A stretch of 64,000 nt of DNA from Ferruginibacter sp050611725 (GTDB lineage Bacteria > Bacteroidota > Bacteroidia > Chitinophagales > Chitinophagaceae): NCBI RefSeq assembly GCF_050611725.1, contig NZ_JBODJB010000001.1:2790001-2854000 (forward strand), given 5' to 3'. Each line of letters opens with the position of its first letter. Within the stretch, counting starts at the first letter, position 1. Shown piece after piece: positions 26,425 to 34,475 of this stretch. The position numbers were made by a program, and so were the translations under genes. Under the pieces are notes generated by a model that was not told the DNA's origin, did not search any database, and worked only from the letters and a program-made list of their open reading frames with translations.

Positions 26425-27423
26425 TTATCGTCCGAGGTAACGATTAGCGAGAGTAACAATTTCACTTACGTTGATCTTTTCCATGCATTTGAAATGTCCT
26501 CTCGGGCACCTGTCGTACCCTATCTTACTACATGGCCGGCACCACAGTTTATGAACTTCTACAACAGAATATTGTTGATTAGATCTCGACCCATAATAAG
26601 GATACATACCAAAAGCCGGCACTGTATTGCCCCAAACAGAAATGATCGGCTTTTGAAAAGCCGCTGCAATATGCATCAAACCGGTATCGTGTGAGATGAT
26701 GAGTTTTGCATTACGAACCAGATCGGCTGATTCATTGAGATTGAATTTTCCGCAGGCATTGTAAATTTTCATGTCATCTACTTCAGCAATAGCATCTCCC
26801 ATTGCTCGGTCATCCCTATCGCCTAATAAAATAATGGGATGATTGATACTCTTGCATATTTCCTGGAGTTTATGTAATGGCAGTTTCTTTGTAGCCAAAG
26901 CTGCTCCTATTACAATACCGATATAGCCTGCATGATGAGCCGTAGGAATATCATGTTTTGCAACAATATCTTTTTCAGGAATAAAATAATCTAATCCAAA
27001 CCCATCATTTGTAACGCCTAAAGATTGTACCGTTTCTATATTTCTATCTACGATATGTTTTTTAGGAAGTGTATTTATTTTAAAGTTGGTGTAGATGAAT
27101 TTTTCAACATTGAGTTTATTAAATGAGAATGCTTTTACTTTCTTTAAAGCCTTTTTTACTCTTAGTGTACGCAGGTTATGATGCAAGTCGATGATGTAAT
27201 CGTATGACTCTGCTTTTAAAGCGGTTGTCATTCCATCAAAATCATCCTGTAAGGTATAAACCTTATTGATATTCGGATTATTGTCAAGAATATCCTTAAA
27301 AGCCGTCTTTGTCAAAAAATGTATTTCAGCATCAGGAAACTGCTTACGCAAACAGCGTATAACCGGTGTAGTGAGTACAATATCCCCTATAGATGAAAAA
27401 CGAATGATCAGAAACTTTGCCAT
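26425..27423 (-). CDS. glycosyltransferase family 9 (heptosyltransferase-like)
   Basis: The product is 332 residues with the GT9 fold. The N-terminal domain starts RFSSIGDIVLTTPVIRCLRK, with the conserved SxGD motif. The C-terminal nucleotide-sugar domain contains SHDTGLMHIAAAFQKPIISVWG, in which the DTGLMH residues bind the ADP-heptose phosphate. C-terminal CRPCSKIGYDRCPRGHFKCM is a cysteine-rich tail common in these enzymes. In LPS biosynthesis the enzyme adds L-glycero-D-manno-heptose to the inner core. It is the third gene of the minus-strand set with the heptose kinase and rfaD, five bases from rfaD, which supports that substrate. The exact acceptor is not known. Confidence 0.9.
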   Translation of the reverse strand: MAKFLIIRFSSIGDIVLTTPVIRCLRKQFPDAEIHFLTKTAFKDILDNNPNINKVYTLQDDFDGMTTALKAESYDYIIDLHHNLRTLRVKKALKKVKAFSFNKLNVEKFIYTNFKINTLPKKHIVDRNIETVQSLGVTNDGFGLDYFIPEKDIVAKHDIPTAHHAGYIGIVIGAALATKKLPLHKLQEICKSINHPIILLGDRDDRAMGDAIAEVDDMKIYNACGKFNLNESADLVRNAKLIISHDTGLMHIAAAFQKPIISVWGNTVPAFGMYPYYGSRSNQQYSVVEVHKLWCRPCSKIGYDRCPRGHFKCMEKINVSEIVTLANRYLGR

Positions 27424-27427
27424 ACAA

Positions 27428-28408
27428 TTAATAAAATGCCTTTTTGCTTAGATAATTTCTTACATAATCATCCACACCTTTCTCCAAGGAATAAAACGGT
27501 GCCGTGTAACCTGCACTCACTAGTTTATCCATTTTCGCTTGAGTGAAGTATTGATATTTATCTCTGATATCTTCAGGCATATCAATATATTCAATGTTTG
27601 TTGAAAGATCCATACCGGCAAATGTTGCCGCTACAAGATCCTTGAATGCCCTTGCAGTACCAGTACCTAAATTATACAAAGCCGACGCAGGTTGATTTTG
27701 CATCAACCAATAGCAAACCGACACAACATCTTTTACATAAACAAAATCACGGAGTTGTTCGCCATCTTTAAACCCTTCTTTATGTGAACGAAATAATTTC
27801 ACTTTACCATTTGTTTTTATCTGGTTGAATGAGTGAAATATTACACTGGCCATTCTCGCTTTATGATATTCATTCGGACCATACACATTAAAGAATTTAA
27901 GTCCTGCCCAAAATGGGGGTTGCTCTTTTTCTTTCAAGGCCCATTTATCAAATTCATTTTTAGAAACGCCGTAGGGATTCAGCGGTTGTAATTGATCAAC
28001 TATTTCATGATCATCTGCATAACCAAGTTCTCCATCTCCGTAAGTAGCAGCAGAAGAAGCATATACCAAAGGAATTTGTTGTTTGCAACAAATAGCCCAT
28101 ATTTTTTGAGAATATTCAACATTCAAATGCTGATGAATGCTGTAATCGAATTCGGTGGTATCTGTTCTGGCGCCAAGGTGAAAGATAAAATCTGCTTTGA
28201 TGCCTTCGCTTTCATACCAATCGAAAAACAATTCTCTTTCGATGGTTGACAAATATTTTTTATCTGCCAGATTCAACAATTTTTCCTCATCAGTAAACTC
28301 ATCTACCAATATCAGGTTTTCATATCCTTCCGCATTCAGGTAACCTACCATGCAACTACCAATGAATCCTGCGGCTCCGGTCACTATAATTAAAGACTTC
28401 TTATCCAT
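27428..28408 (-). CDS. rfaD: ADP-L-glycero-D-manno-heptose 6-epimerase
   Basis: This extended short-chain dehydrogenase inverts C6 of ADP-D-glycero-D-manno-heptose, the last step to the LPS heptose donor. The 326-residue protein has the NAD(P) motif TGAAGFIGS at residues 10-18. It also has FHLGARTDTTEFD, the serine of YASSAATYG, the YxxxK of PYGVSKNEFD, and FNVYGPNEYHK. All are typical of RfaD/HldD. Its place between the heptose kinase and the GT9 enzyme, with gaps of 17 and 5 bases, agrees with the call. The length is normal. Confidence 0.95.
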   Translation of the reverse strand: MDKKSLIIVTGAAGFIGSCMVGYLNAEGYENLILVDEFTDEEKLLNLADKKYLSTIERELFFDWYESEGIKADFIFHLGARTDTTEFDYSIHQHLNVEYSQKIWAICCKQQIPLVYASSAATYGDGELGYADDHEIVDQLQPLNPYGVSKNEFDKWALKEKEQPPFWAGLKFFNVYGPNEYHKARMASVIFHSFNQIKTNGKVKLFRSHKEGFKDGEQLRDFVYVKDVVSVCYWLMQNQPASALYNLGTGTARAFKDLVAATFAGMDLSTNIEYIDMPEDIRDKYQYFTQAKMDKLVSAGYTAPFYSLEKGVDDYVRNYLSKKAFY

Positions 28409-28425
28409 TTTATATATTCTTGAAA

Positions 28426-29199
28426 TCAGTTTTGTAAAATTTTTGCAACATCATCATCTGTTAACACATATGTACCAATATGTTGCACAACAATTGATGC
28501 AGCTTTGTTTGCATAAGGAATTGCCGCTTCAACACTTCCTAATTGCAGGTAGAAGTATGACAATGCTGCAAGGAAAGTATCGCCTGCCCCAACCACATCA
28601 AAAACCGTTACTTTTTCTGTAGGATATACCTTGCCGTTATACATTGCTCCTTTATCTCCCAATGTTGCAATGGTATTAGCAGGAGGGTTTTCTATTTGCT
28701 TGTATTCAGGCTCATTGATCTTGATATAGCAATTTGCTTTATTTGGTAATACTTTCTTTTTTGTATCGATAAAAACAGGACATTGAGCATTGTCAACTAT
28801 CTCAAATAATTTTTCTTTTGAGATATAACCTTTGTCATAATCAGATATTACGATAGCATCAAAGTTTTTATCGAAGGAAGATTCAATCAAAGGGGAAAGC
28901 GTTTCATGCCTATCAACCCGTAATATCTGGTGATTGTATTTATCATCTACAAATCGGGTTTTTACAATCTTCTCTTTATTAGTAATGAAGGTAATATCAG
29001 CCTTAAATGCTTTCAGGTTCGCATATACATTGGCCGCCATGCCGGGCTTGGTTTCTGTTCTGGTATAATCTAACACAGGCACCGGTGCTTCGGGGTTAAG
29101 ACGAGAGCAAATGCCGTATACATATTCATCAATACAGCTATCTCCTATTAATAATATCTTGAATTGTTTTGAAGCAGTTGTATTTTCTGATCCACTCAT
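28426..29199 (-). CDS. short PfkB-family heptose kinase (RfaE/HldE kinase domain-like)
   Basis: The sequence is a PfkB carbohydrate kinase most like the N-terminal domain of HldE (D-glycero-beta-D-manno-heptose-7-phosphate kinase). The opening IGDSCIDEYVYG, the NPEAPVPVLDYTRTE segment typical of RfaE (residues about 36-50), and VFDVVGAGDTFLAALSY with the catalytic aspartate near 217 are present. The conserved GGAANVA patch reads GMAANVY. The protein has 257 residues rather than the usual 315-330 and lacks the nucleotidyltransferase half of bifunctional HldE, so a middle portion appears missing. It precedes rfaD and GT9 in the same set. Function is therefore likely, though not proved. Confidence 0.8.
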   Translation of the reverse strand: MSGSENTTASKQFKILLIGDSCIDEYVYGICSRLNPEAPVPVLDYTRTETKPGMAANVYANLKAFKADITFITNKEKIVKTRFVDDKYNHQILRVDRHETLSPLIESSFDKNFDAIVISDYDKGYISKEKLFEIVDNAQCPVFIDTKKKVLPNKANCYIKINEPEYKQIENPPANTIATLGDKGAMYNGKVYPTEKVTVFDVVGAGDTFLAALSYFYLQLGSVEAAIPYANKAASIVVQHIGTYVLTDDDVAKILQN

Positions 29200-29204
29200 A
29201 AAAT

Positions 29205-30629
29205 TTAATCGTTCTTTTTGTTACTGATAGCAATATAATACAAAGGTATGCCTGCTAATGTAATTATCAATCCCCAAACTGCATAGTCTGGTTTATAGAT
29301 CAATAACAACAAACAAAAAGCTATTGCCAGTAAAATATAAATAATAGGCAACACAGGGTAGCCAAATGCTTTATAAGGCCTTTCTGCATCCGGACGTTTT
29401 TTTCTTAATATAAAAATTCCTGCAATGGTTAAAGCATAAAAGAATACAACAACAAAACTCACCATATCCAATAAGTTTCCGTATTTACCACTGAGGCACA
29501 AAGCACAAGCCATGATACACTGTATCCATAGTGCCCATTCAGGCACGGCATTTTTATTTAATGTGCCTGCTTGTTTAAAAAACAATTTATCATTTGCCAT
29601 TGTATGGTATACTCTTGCTCCGGCCAATATCAACCCATTGTTACAACCAAAGGTTGAGATCATGATCATCACTGCAATTGTTTTGGTACCAATATCCCCA
29701 AAAATTGCCTCCGCTGCATTTAGTGCAACACGATTGTCTTTTGCAAAAGCCAGTTCGTTCAATGGTACAGTTGCCAAATAAACAACATTGATCAAAATAT
29801 AAATTGCGGTAACTATCAGCGTACCGAAAAACAAACTCAAACCAATATTTCTTTTAGGATTTTTTACTTCGCCGGCAATAAAAGTTACATTATTCCATGC
29901 ATCGCTACTGAAAATGCTTCCTACCATTGCACTTGCAATTGCTCCCAACGCTGCACCTGTCAGCAATGTTTCGATATTAATTGCTCCATTAGCTGCTTTG
30001 GTAAGATGTTTCATCGTCCATGCATCTTGCCAGTTAGCATTCCATATATCAGATTTGAAAGCAAAAAAACCAAAGATTATCAATCCAAAAAGCGAAAGTA
30101 ATTTAGTAGAAGTAAAAATTGTTTGGATGATCTTTCCGGCCTGAATACCCTTTGTGTTAATAAAAGTGAGGAGCACAATTAAAGCAATACCTACCAATTG
30201 AGCATAGTGTACTTTAAGCCCGAGAAAAGGAAAAGTATTTATATCTTCCCATGCTAAGGCAGGGAAAAAATATCCGGCAAATTTTGCAAACCCAACAGCT
30301 ACGGCTGCGATGGTGCCTGTTTGTATGACAGCAAAAAAGCTCCAGCCATACAGAAATCCAACCAAGGGATTAAAGGCTTCTTTTAAATAAACATACTGAC
30401 CACCTGCCTTTGGAAACATGGCACTCAACTCACCATAGCTCAATGCTGCGGTCAATGTCATAAACCCAGTGATGACCCATACAGCTAACATCCACCCGGC
30501 ACTGCCAACATCTTTTAACATATCGGCACTTACAATAAAAATACCGGAACCTATCATAGATCCGGCAACGATCATAGTAGCATCAAATAAACCTAAGGAA
30601 GGTTTAAAAGACTTGGTTTGTTCAGTCAT
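29205..30629 (-). CDS. APC superfamily amino-acid permease
   Basis: The product has 474 residues and about 12 predicted membrane helices. The first helix region LFDATMIVAGSMIGSGIFIV carries the unwound GSGIF motif that binds the substrate backbone in APC transporters. The amphipathic stretch ALSYGELSAMFPKAGGQYVYLKEAF is a further family signature. Amino-acid/polyamine/cation antiport or symport is likely, but the substrate is not deduced. It is the first gene of the minus-strand set whose next genes are the heptose kinase, rfaD and GT9; only five bases separate it from the kinase. The upstream gap contains a 12-base perfect palindrome, AGGAAATTTCCT, at 30655-30666. Confidence 0.9.
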   Translation of the reverse strand: MTEQTKSFKPSLGLFDATMIVAGSMIGSGIFIVSADMLKDVGSAGWMLAVWVITGFMTLTAALSYGELSAMFPKAGGQYVYLKEAFNPLVGFLYGWSFFAVIQTGTIAAVAVGFAKFAGYFFPALAWEDINTFPFLGLKVHYAQLVGIALIVLLTFINTKGIQAGKIIQTIFTSTKLLSLFGLIIFGFFAFKSDIWNANWQDAWTMKHLTKAANGAINIETLLTGAALGAIASAMVGSIFSSDAWNNVTFIAGEVKNPKRNIGLSLFFGTLIVTAIYILINVVYLATVPLNELAFAKDNRVALNAAEAIFGDIGTKTIAVMIMISTFGCNNGLILAGARVYHTMANDKLFFKQAGTLNKNAVPEWALWIQCIMACALCLSGKYGNLLDMVSFVVVFFYALTIAGIFILRKKRPDAERPYKAFGYPVLPIIYILLAIAFCLLLLIYKPDYAVWGLIITLAGIPLYYIAISNKKND

Positions 30630-30704
30630 AAGCGTTCATTTACTATTACCCTCAAGGAAATTTCCTGAAAATAAGAGCAATGAAGATATATAATTGTGTG
30701 GGAT

Positions 30705-31322
30705 TTAAGGCTTTCCTTTCGGCTTAATTTTTTCATTCAGGCCCCTGACGATATCATCAGTAATATTCAGAGCAGAATCTTTGTAGAAAATGTAATTATA
30801 TCCTGTACCGATAGCTAATATGTAAGTGAATTTTTTGTCCTTATTATACTCAGTTAAAAAATCTTTTAATTTAACCTGCATATCTTCAATTACTTTCGAT
30901 TCTTTCATTGCAAGTTGCTGGCCTTTGCTTTGACGTTCATTTTCCAAGGCTTGTTGTTTTTGGAAAAAATTGTCCTGAAAATCCTGTGCCTCTTGTTGTG
31001 GAACTGCATTACCTCTTTTCAAAAAATTATTTCTTTCTGCGGCCAGGGCCATATATTTTTGATCCAACTCATTCGACATAACTTTTTGCTCTGCCTCTAA
31101 TTCATTTTTCTTTTCCTTAATGAAATTCACATGCGCATTGATTGAATCCAAATCAACATAAGCAATCACTTGCTTTCCTACACTAAAACTATCTTTTAAA
31201 TGAGTATTGCTTGTAAGAGATGAACTTTTGCCACCGCTTTTACCGGAGGAAAAGTGTAGATAATATAAAACTGCTACTGCAACCAATAAAACTGCTGTAA
31301 GAATTGTAGAGATTTTCTGCAT
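30705..31322 (-). CDS. OmpH/Skp-like periplasmic chaperone
   Basis: The protein has 205 residues with an N-terminal membrane or signal segment (TILTAVLLVAVAVLYYLHF) and a long charged central helix pair. The helices run about 60-165, with the repeating Glu/Gln/Lys pattern (KKNELEAEQKVMSNELDQKY) of the Skp tentacles. The C-terminal beta strands (FTYILAIGTGYNYIFYK, about 165-190) also fit. Skp holds unfolded outer-membrane proteins in the periplasm. The first helix has no cleavage motif, so it may remain membrane-anchored. It lies alone and upstream of the APC set, 75 bases away. Confidence 0.85.
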   Translation of the reverse strand: MQKISTILTAVLLVAVAVLYYLHFSSGKSGGKSSSLTSNTHLKDSFSVGKQVIAYVDLDSINAHVNFIKEKKNELEAEQKVMSNELDQKYMALAAERNNFLKRGNAVPQQEAQDFQDNFFQKQQALENERQSKGQQLAMKESKVIEDMQVKLKDFLTEYNKDKKFTYILAIGTGYNYIFYKDSALNITDDIVRGLNEKIKPKGKP

Positions 31323-31598
31323 GCCTCAATTTATTTATTTGCAAGTTAACTACAATAGCAGAGCCGTAAAATTTATTGACTTTTTTTTGGGAAAGCCTTA
31401 ACAGGAAAACTGATCAAAGTATTGTTTCTTTCGCACATATTCCCTTTATCTACACCTAATTAAACATTTACAACACCTCAAGTATTTTTACAGCCATCAT
31501 TCCAGATACTAATAGTTCCCTGCCTGAAATACATTGTAATACAAGCAAATAAATAAAAAATGACCTTCTTCACGCTATAATAATCTTGGTAAACAACC
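31323..31598. other. divergent intergenic region, no gene seen
   Basis: The stretch between the OmpH-like gene (leftward) and the PepSY-like gene (rightward) has no supported gene or RNA. A clear plus-strand promoter match starts at 31599. No exact -7 box was found for the leftward gene. Confidence 0.4.
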
Positions 31599-31628
31599 TT
31601 GGCACCCAATTTGCCTAGTATAGATATG
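31599..31628 (+). promoter_or_regulatory. promoter candidate for the PepSY-like gene
   Basis: TTG at 31599-31601 is followed after 19 bases by TAGATATG at 31621-31628, which differs from TAnnTTTG at one position. The predicted transcription start is near 31633, giving a leader of about 13 bases before the ATG at 31646. Confidence 0.55.
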
Positions 31629-31645
31629 AATCAAACTTTAATAAA

Positions 31646-32239
31646 ATGAAAAAGAGTATTATAATTCTATCTGCTTTTATACTTAGCTGCTCTATGATAT
31701 TTGCTCAAGGCAATGGAAAGGGAAAAGCTAAAGGCAAAAGCAAGGCTCCAAAAGAAGCTAAAGCAAAGCACGAAAAAAACGAGAAGAACGACAAAGACGA
31801 AAAAGACAAACATAATTCAGTGATCTGGGGAGGTACGTCAAATGAAGGGAATGGCAATTGTAAGTCATCAAAAAATCAGCCCCGAAAAGTTAGAGATAAC
31901 TTTAAAGCAGATTATCCGAATGCTGTAAATGTAGAATGGTGTAAATATCGGGGTGATTGGACTGCCACTTTCTCAAACCGACTTTTTGGAAGATCTACGG
32001 CCGTATATCATGCCAACGGAAAAAGAAAAGATACCCGTAGTGTAACTCCATGGATCAAAGTACCACGACCCGTTGCTACAAAGATAGAAAGCAGCAACCC
32101 TACAATAAAAATAGGCGATGTGGTCAAAATAGAATTACCTAAGTCACGTGATATATTCAGAATTCCTGTTCCAAAAACTAACGGCACTGAATACCTGTAT
32201 TATGAAGCAGACGGCACTGAAGTAAAATATGATTATTAA
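31646..32239 (+). CDS. secreted Lys-rich PepSY-like (BLIP-type) protein
   Basis: The 197-residue product has a signal peptide (IIILSAFILSCSMIFAQ), then a low-complexity stretch of Gly/Lys/Ala/Glu (residues 22-60, as in GNGKGKAKGKSKAPKEAKAK). A PepSY-like domain follows at about 80-150, with the typical lead VRDNFKADYPNAVNVEWCKYRGDWTATF. In other Bacteroidota such domains are exported and often inhibit or chaperone secreted enzymes; here the partner is unknown. The lysine stretch would be highly basic and may bind nucleic acid or surface polymers. It is a single gene with a nearby promoter and a strong terminator after it. Confidence 0.78.
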   Translation: MKKSIIILSAFILSCSMIFAQGNGKGKAKGKSKAPKEAKAKHEKNEKNDKDEKDKHNSVIWGGTSNEGNGNCKSSKNQPRKVRDNFKADYPNAVNVEWCKYRGDWTATFSNRLFGRSTAVYHANGKRKDTRSVTPWIKVPRPVATKIESSNPTIKIGDVVKIELPKSRDIFRIPVPKTNGTEYLYYEADGTEVKYDY

Positions 32240-32259
32240 ATAATTGAGCAAAAACCATC

Positions 32260-32296
32260 AAGCCCGGCAATATAAATATTGACCGGGCTTTTTTGT
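32260..32296. terminator. bidirectional terminator between convergent genes
   Basis: The stem AAGCCCGG / CCGGGCTT (32260-32267, 32283-32290) is extended by an AATAT/ATATT pair, and a T-tract follows. It ends the PepSY-like gene and can also act on the minus-strand SDR gene. Confidence 0.85.
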
Positions 32297-32305
32297 TTAA
32301 TCAAT

Positions 32306-33025
32306 TTAATAATCCTGACTTAGCGGATGTATCATCAATTCATCGATCACTACATGAGGCGGTTGCGAAGCAATATAAGCAATGGCGTTCGCCATATCTT
32401 CATTTTTCAACCAATCTTCATGGCTGTTATCACCCTGTGGTTCGGCATGAAAATAGGAATCGACAAGGCCACTGTAAACAACGCTAACTTTAATATTAAA
32501 TGGCCGCAGTTCTTTACGTAAAGCCATACTGAAAGCATCCTGAGCATATTTACTTGCACAGTATAAACTCCCGTTTGCAAAAGTCCTTTTTGCTACATCA
32601 CTTGCAATATTAATAATGTGTCCTTTTCCGTTCTGCTTCATTGCAGGTATTACGGCTTTACTAACCAGAAATGTACCTTTGGCATTAGTTGCAAAAATAT
32701 CATCCCATTCTGCAACTGTAATTTCTTCTACAGATTTAAATATGCCGTATCCTGCATTGTTGATCACAATATCAATATTTCCAAATGCAGCAAGAGCAGA
32801 TGCAACAACATCATTCACAAATTTTTCAGAAGCCACATTACCGGCAAAAATTTCACATTTACTTCCATTGGCAATTACTTCTTTTTGCACAGCCATTAAT
32901 TCTTCATTATTTCTGGCCAATAAAACCAACTGAACATTGTGTGCGGAACATTTCAGGGCGGTAGCTTTGCCAATACCTCTTGAGGCCCCTGTTATAAAAA
33001 TTGTTTTGTTCTTTAAATTCTCCAT
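32306..33025 (-). CDS. short-chain dehydrogenase/reductase (SDR)
   Basis: This 239-residue classical SDR has the cofactor motif TGASRGIGKA at residues 12-21, the NNAG motif at about 88, the catalytic serine in NIASDVAKRTF (about 138), and YCASKYAQDAF with Tyr and Lys (about 152). Its substrate is not predicted. Several SDRs of this type are 3-oxoacyl reductase-like, and others act on sugars or steroids. The start is an ATG. It is divergent from the Crp/Fnr-type regulator, and the gap between them contains a near-perfect palindrome. Confidence 0.9.
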   Translation of the reverse strand: MENLKNKTIFITGASRGIGKATALKCSAHNVQLVLLARNNEELMAVQKEVIANGSKCEIFAGNVASEKFVNDVVASALAAFGNIDIVINNAGYGIFKSVEEITVAEWDDIFATNAKGTFLVSKAVIPAMKQNGKGHIINIASDVAKRTFANGSLYCASKYAQDAFSMALRKELRPFNIKVSVVYSGLVDSYFHAEPQGDNSHEDWLKNEDMANAIAYIASQPPHVVIDELMIHPLSQDY

Positions 33026-33049
33026 TGGTCTTTTTTAAATTGATATGTA

Positions 33050-33076
33050 TTGATTTGAAATGATGTATTTCATCAA
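33050..33076. promoter_or_regulatory. near-palindromic operator candidate
   Basis: The core TGAAAT-GATGT-ATTTCA (33056-33072) is a perfect inverted repeat of six bases with a five-base spacer. Outer TTGAT and ATCAA halves extend the symmetry with a two-base offset. It lies between the divergent SDR and Crp/Fnr-type genes, 25 bases from the SDR start, where a repressor or activator of either gene could bind. Association with the adjacent regulator is inference. Confidence 0.45.
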
Positions 33077-33189
33077 AACTCTGAAAATATTCATAAATTT
33101 AGCCAATATTCAGTTGCACTAATCAAATGAGTAAAACTCAGTTTATAGTTAATTGTATTTTATGAAGCTTTCTTAATAATTTCTCTACC

Positions 33190-33813
33190 ATGCCAAACAA
33201 GTCCAGACATATTACACCTGCAGAAGCTGTCTCCCTTTTAAAAATGGTCAATTATTTTCATCCAATTTCAAAAGCTATTGAAAATTATATTATAAAACAC
33301 TCTTATCCCTATTCAATAAAAAGAGGCTGCCTGCTTATAAATCATGGTGAAGTGTGTGATAAGATCTTTTTTATAAAAAAAGGTGCTATCAGAGCTTTTA
33401 TCAAGGAAGGCAAAAAAGATATTACAACCTGGATAACCGTAGAAAACGAGCTAGTTACTGCCATTACTAGTTTTAATTTGCAGGCACCGGCTTTAGAAAA
33501 TATTCAGGCACTAGAAGATACCGATATGATTGTAATGAGTTTTGAAGACCTTCAAAATCTTTATCAGCAATTTCCGGAATACAATATAATAGGTAGAAAA
33601 GTTTACGAAAAATATTATTTCGATGCAGAGATAAGGGCATTGATTGCCCGAATTAGTAAAGCAGAAAAAAAATATGAGTATTTTCTAAAAGTACATAGCC
33701 ATTTAGCCAACCGGGTTCCCCTCAAATACATCGCCTCTTATCTTGGTATTAGTTTAGAAACCTTAAGTCGTATAAGAGGGCAAATGCTCATAAGTGCCAA
33801 AAACAAAGTTTGA
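33190..33813 (+). CDS. Crp/Fnr-family transcription regulator
   Basis: The product is 207 residues with a cyclic-nucleotide-like beta-roll sensor (about 15-120: SYPYSIKRGCLLINHGEVCDKIFFIKKGAIRAFI) and a C-terminal winged helix (about 145-200). The latter has PLKYIASYLGISLETLSRIRG as the DNA-recognition helix. Key cAMP-binding residues of E. coli CRP are not conserved, so the ligand is unknown. Related Bacteroidota proteins often respond to stress or nutrient state. It is alone on the plus strand, divergent from the SDR. Confidence 0.9.
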   Translation: MPNKSRHITPAEAVSLLKMVNYFHPISKAIENYIIKHSYPYSIKRGCLLINHGEVCDKIFFIKKGAIRAFIKEGKKDITTWITVENELVTAITSFNLQAPALENIQALEDTDMIVMSFEDLQNLYQQFPEYNIIGRKVYEKYYFDAEIRALIARISKAEKKYEYFLKVHSHLANRVPLKYIASYLGISLETLSRIRGQMLISAKNKV

Positions 33814-34215
33814 CAATTATCAAATATTTTTTAATCTGTAAAACTTATCCTATTATCCTCCATCCTTTCTTAAACCCTTTACCAAAGAATCTTTCAAGCT
33901 AATCTACCTATACACATATTTTATTTTTCAATATAAAAAAATGAATCAATGTCAAAACATTGAAAACTTTTAAATATTTTTAAATAACTATATTTTCTAA
34001 TGGTGTAGTTACAGGTATAAGGTTATTAGAGTTTGGGGTATGAAATGATTCTTTTCATTTTCATACCCTTTATTTTATACCTCGTTATGATCCTCATTGC
34101 TTAGTTTAAAAGCAAAACCTCTTTTGTAATGCATACAAAACCTCTAAAAGTATCTTTCTAAAAAATTATAAAGACCAATGAGAAACATTATCCAATAGAT
34201 AGATTAGGTACATAA
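33814..34215. other. AT-rich intergenic region with inverted repeat and orphan hairpin
   Basis: No protein gene is supported. The region holds a perfect seven-base inverted repeat with a four-base loop (TCAATGT CAAA ACATTGA, 33946-33963) and, at 34036-34068, a long hairpin followed by T-rich sequence. The direct repeat AAAACCTCT appears near 34115 and 34137. A small RNA or the trailer of the Crp-family transcript would explain the hairpin. Confidence 0.4.
34036..34076 (+). terminator. hairpin resembling a terminator, no gene attached
   Basis: GGGTATGAAATG at 34036-34047 pairs with CATTTTCATACCC at 34056-34068, with one bulged base, and is followed by TTTATTTTAT. The stop codon of the nearest upstream gene is 222 bases away, so it either ends a long trailer or an unannotated small RNA. 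Confidence 0.55.
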
Positions 34216-34246
34216 AAAAAGGTCTTACTTTTCAGTAAAACCTTTT
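34216..34246 (-). terminator. terminator of tRNA-Lys
   Basis: The AT-rich stem AAAAGG(T)..TTACT with AGTAA..CCTTTT (34216-34246) is followed on the minus strand by T-runs, three bases past the tRNA's 3' end. Confidence 0.65.
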
Positions 34247-34248
34247 TG

Positions 34249-34321
34249 TGAACTGGCTGGGACTCGAACCCAGGACCCCATCATTAAAAGTGATGTGCTC
34301 TACCAACTGAGCTACCAATTC
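34249..34321 (-). tRNA. tRNA-Lys (TTT)
   Basis: On the minus strand the 73 bases fold with the acceptor stem GAATTGG/CCAGTTC (one T-G pair), D arm AGCTCAGTTGGTAGAGC, anticodon stem ATCA and loop CTTTTAA with anticodon TTT, and T arm GGGTTCGAGTCCC. The discriminator base is A and CCA is not encoded. Confidence 0.95.
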
Positions 34322-34451
34322 TCCTATCCGTTTTTTTTACGGAGTGCAAAAATACGGCAAAATAATCTTGCACCAAACTTTTTCAAAAAGTTTTTCCACA
34401 TATAATCAATAATTTTTCAAGATTGTTTAGCAAACAGCCGATTAAGTCGCT

Positions 34452-34459
34452 TATTTTTG
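34452..34459 (+). promoter_or_regulatory. -7 box of the second SDR gene
   Basis: The sequence TATTTTTG is an exact TAnnTTTG, 16 bases before the ATG at 34476. No -33 TTG lies at 17-23 bases; the nearest is 26 bases upstream. Confidence 0.4.
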
Positions 34460-34475
34460 TCAATATTCTTAAACA

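Noticed and set aside
30655..30666. 12-base palindrome AGGAAATTTCCT upstream of the permease gene
   Set aside because: It is perfect but short and AT-rich, and by itself not enough to call an operator.
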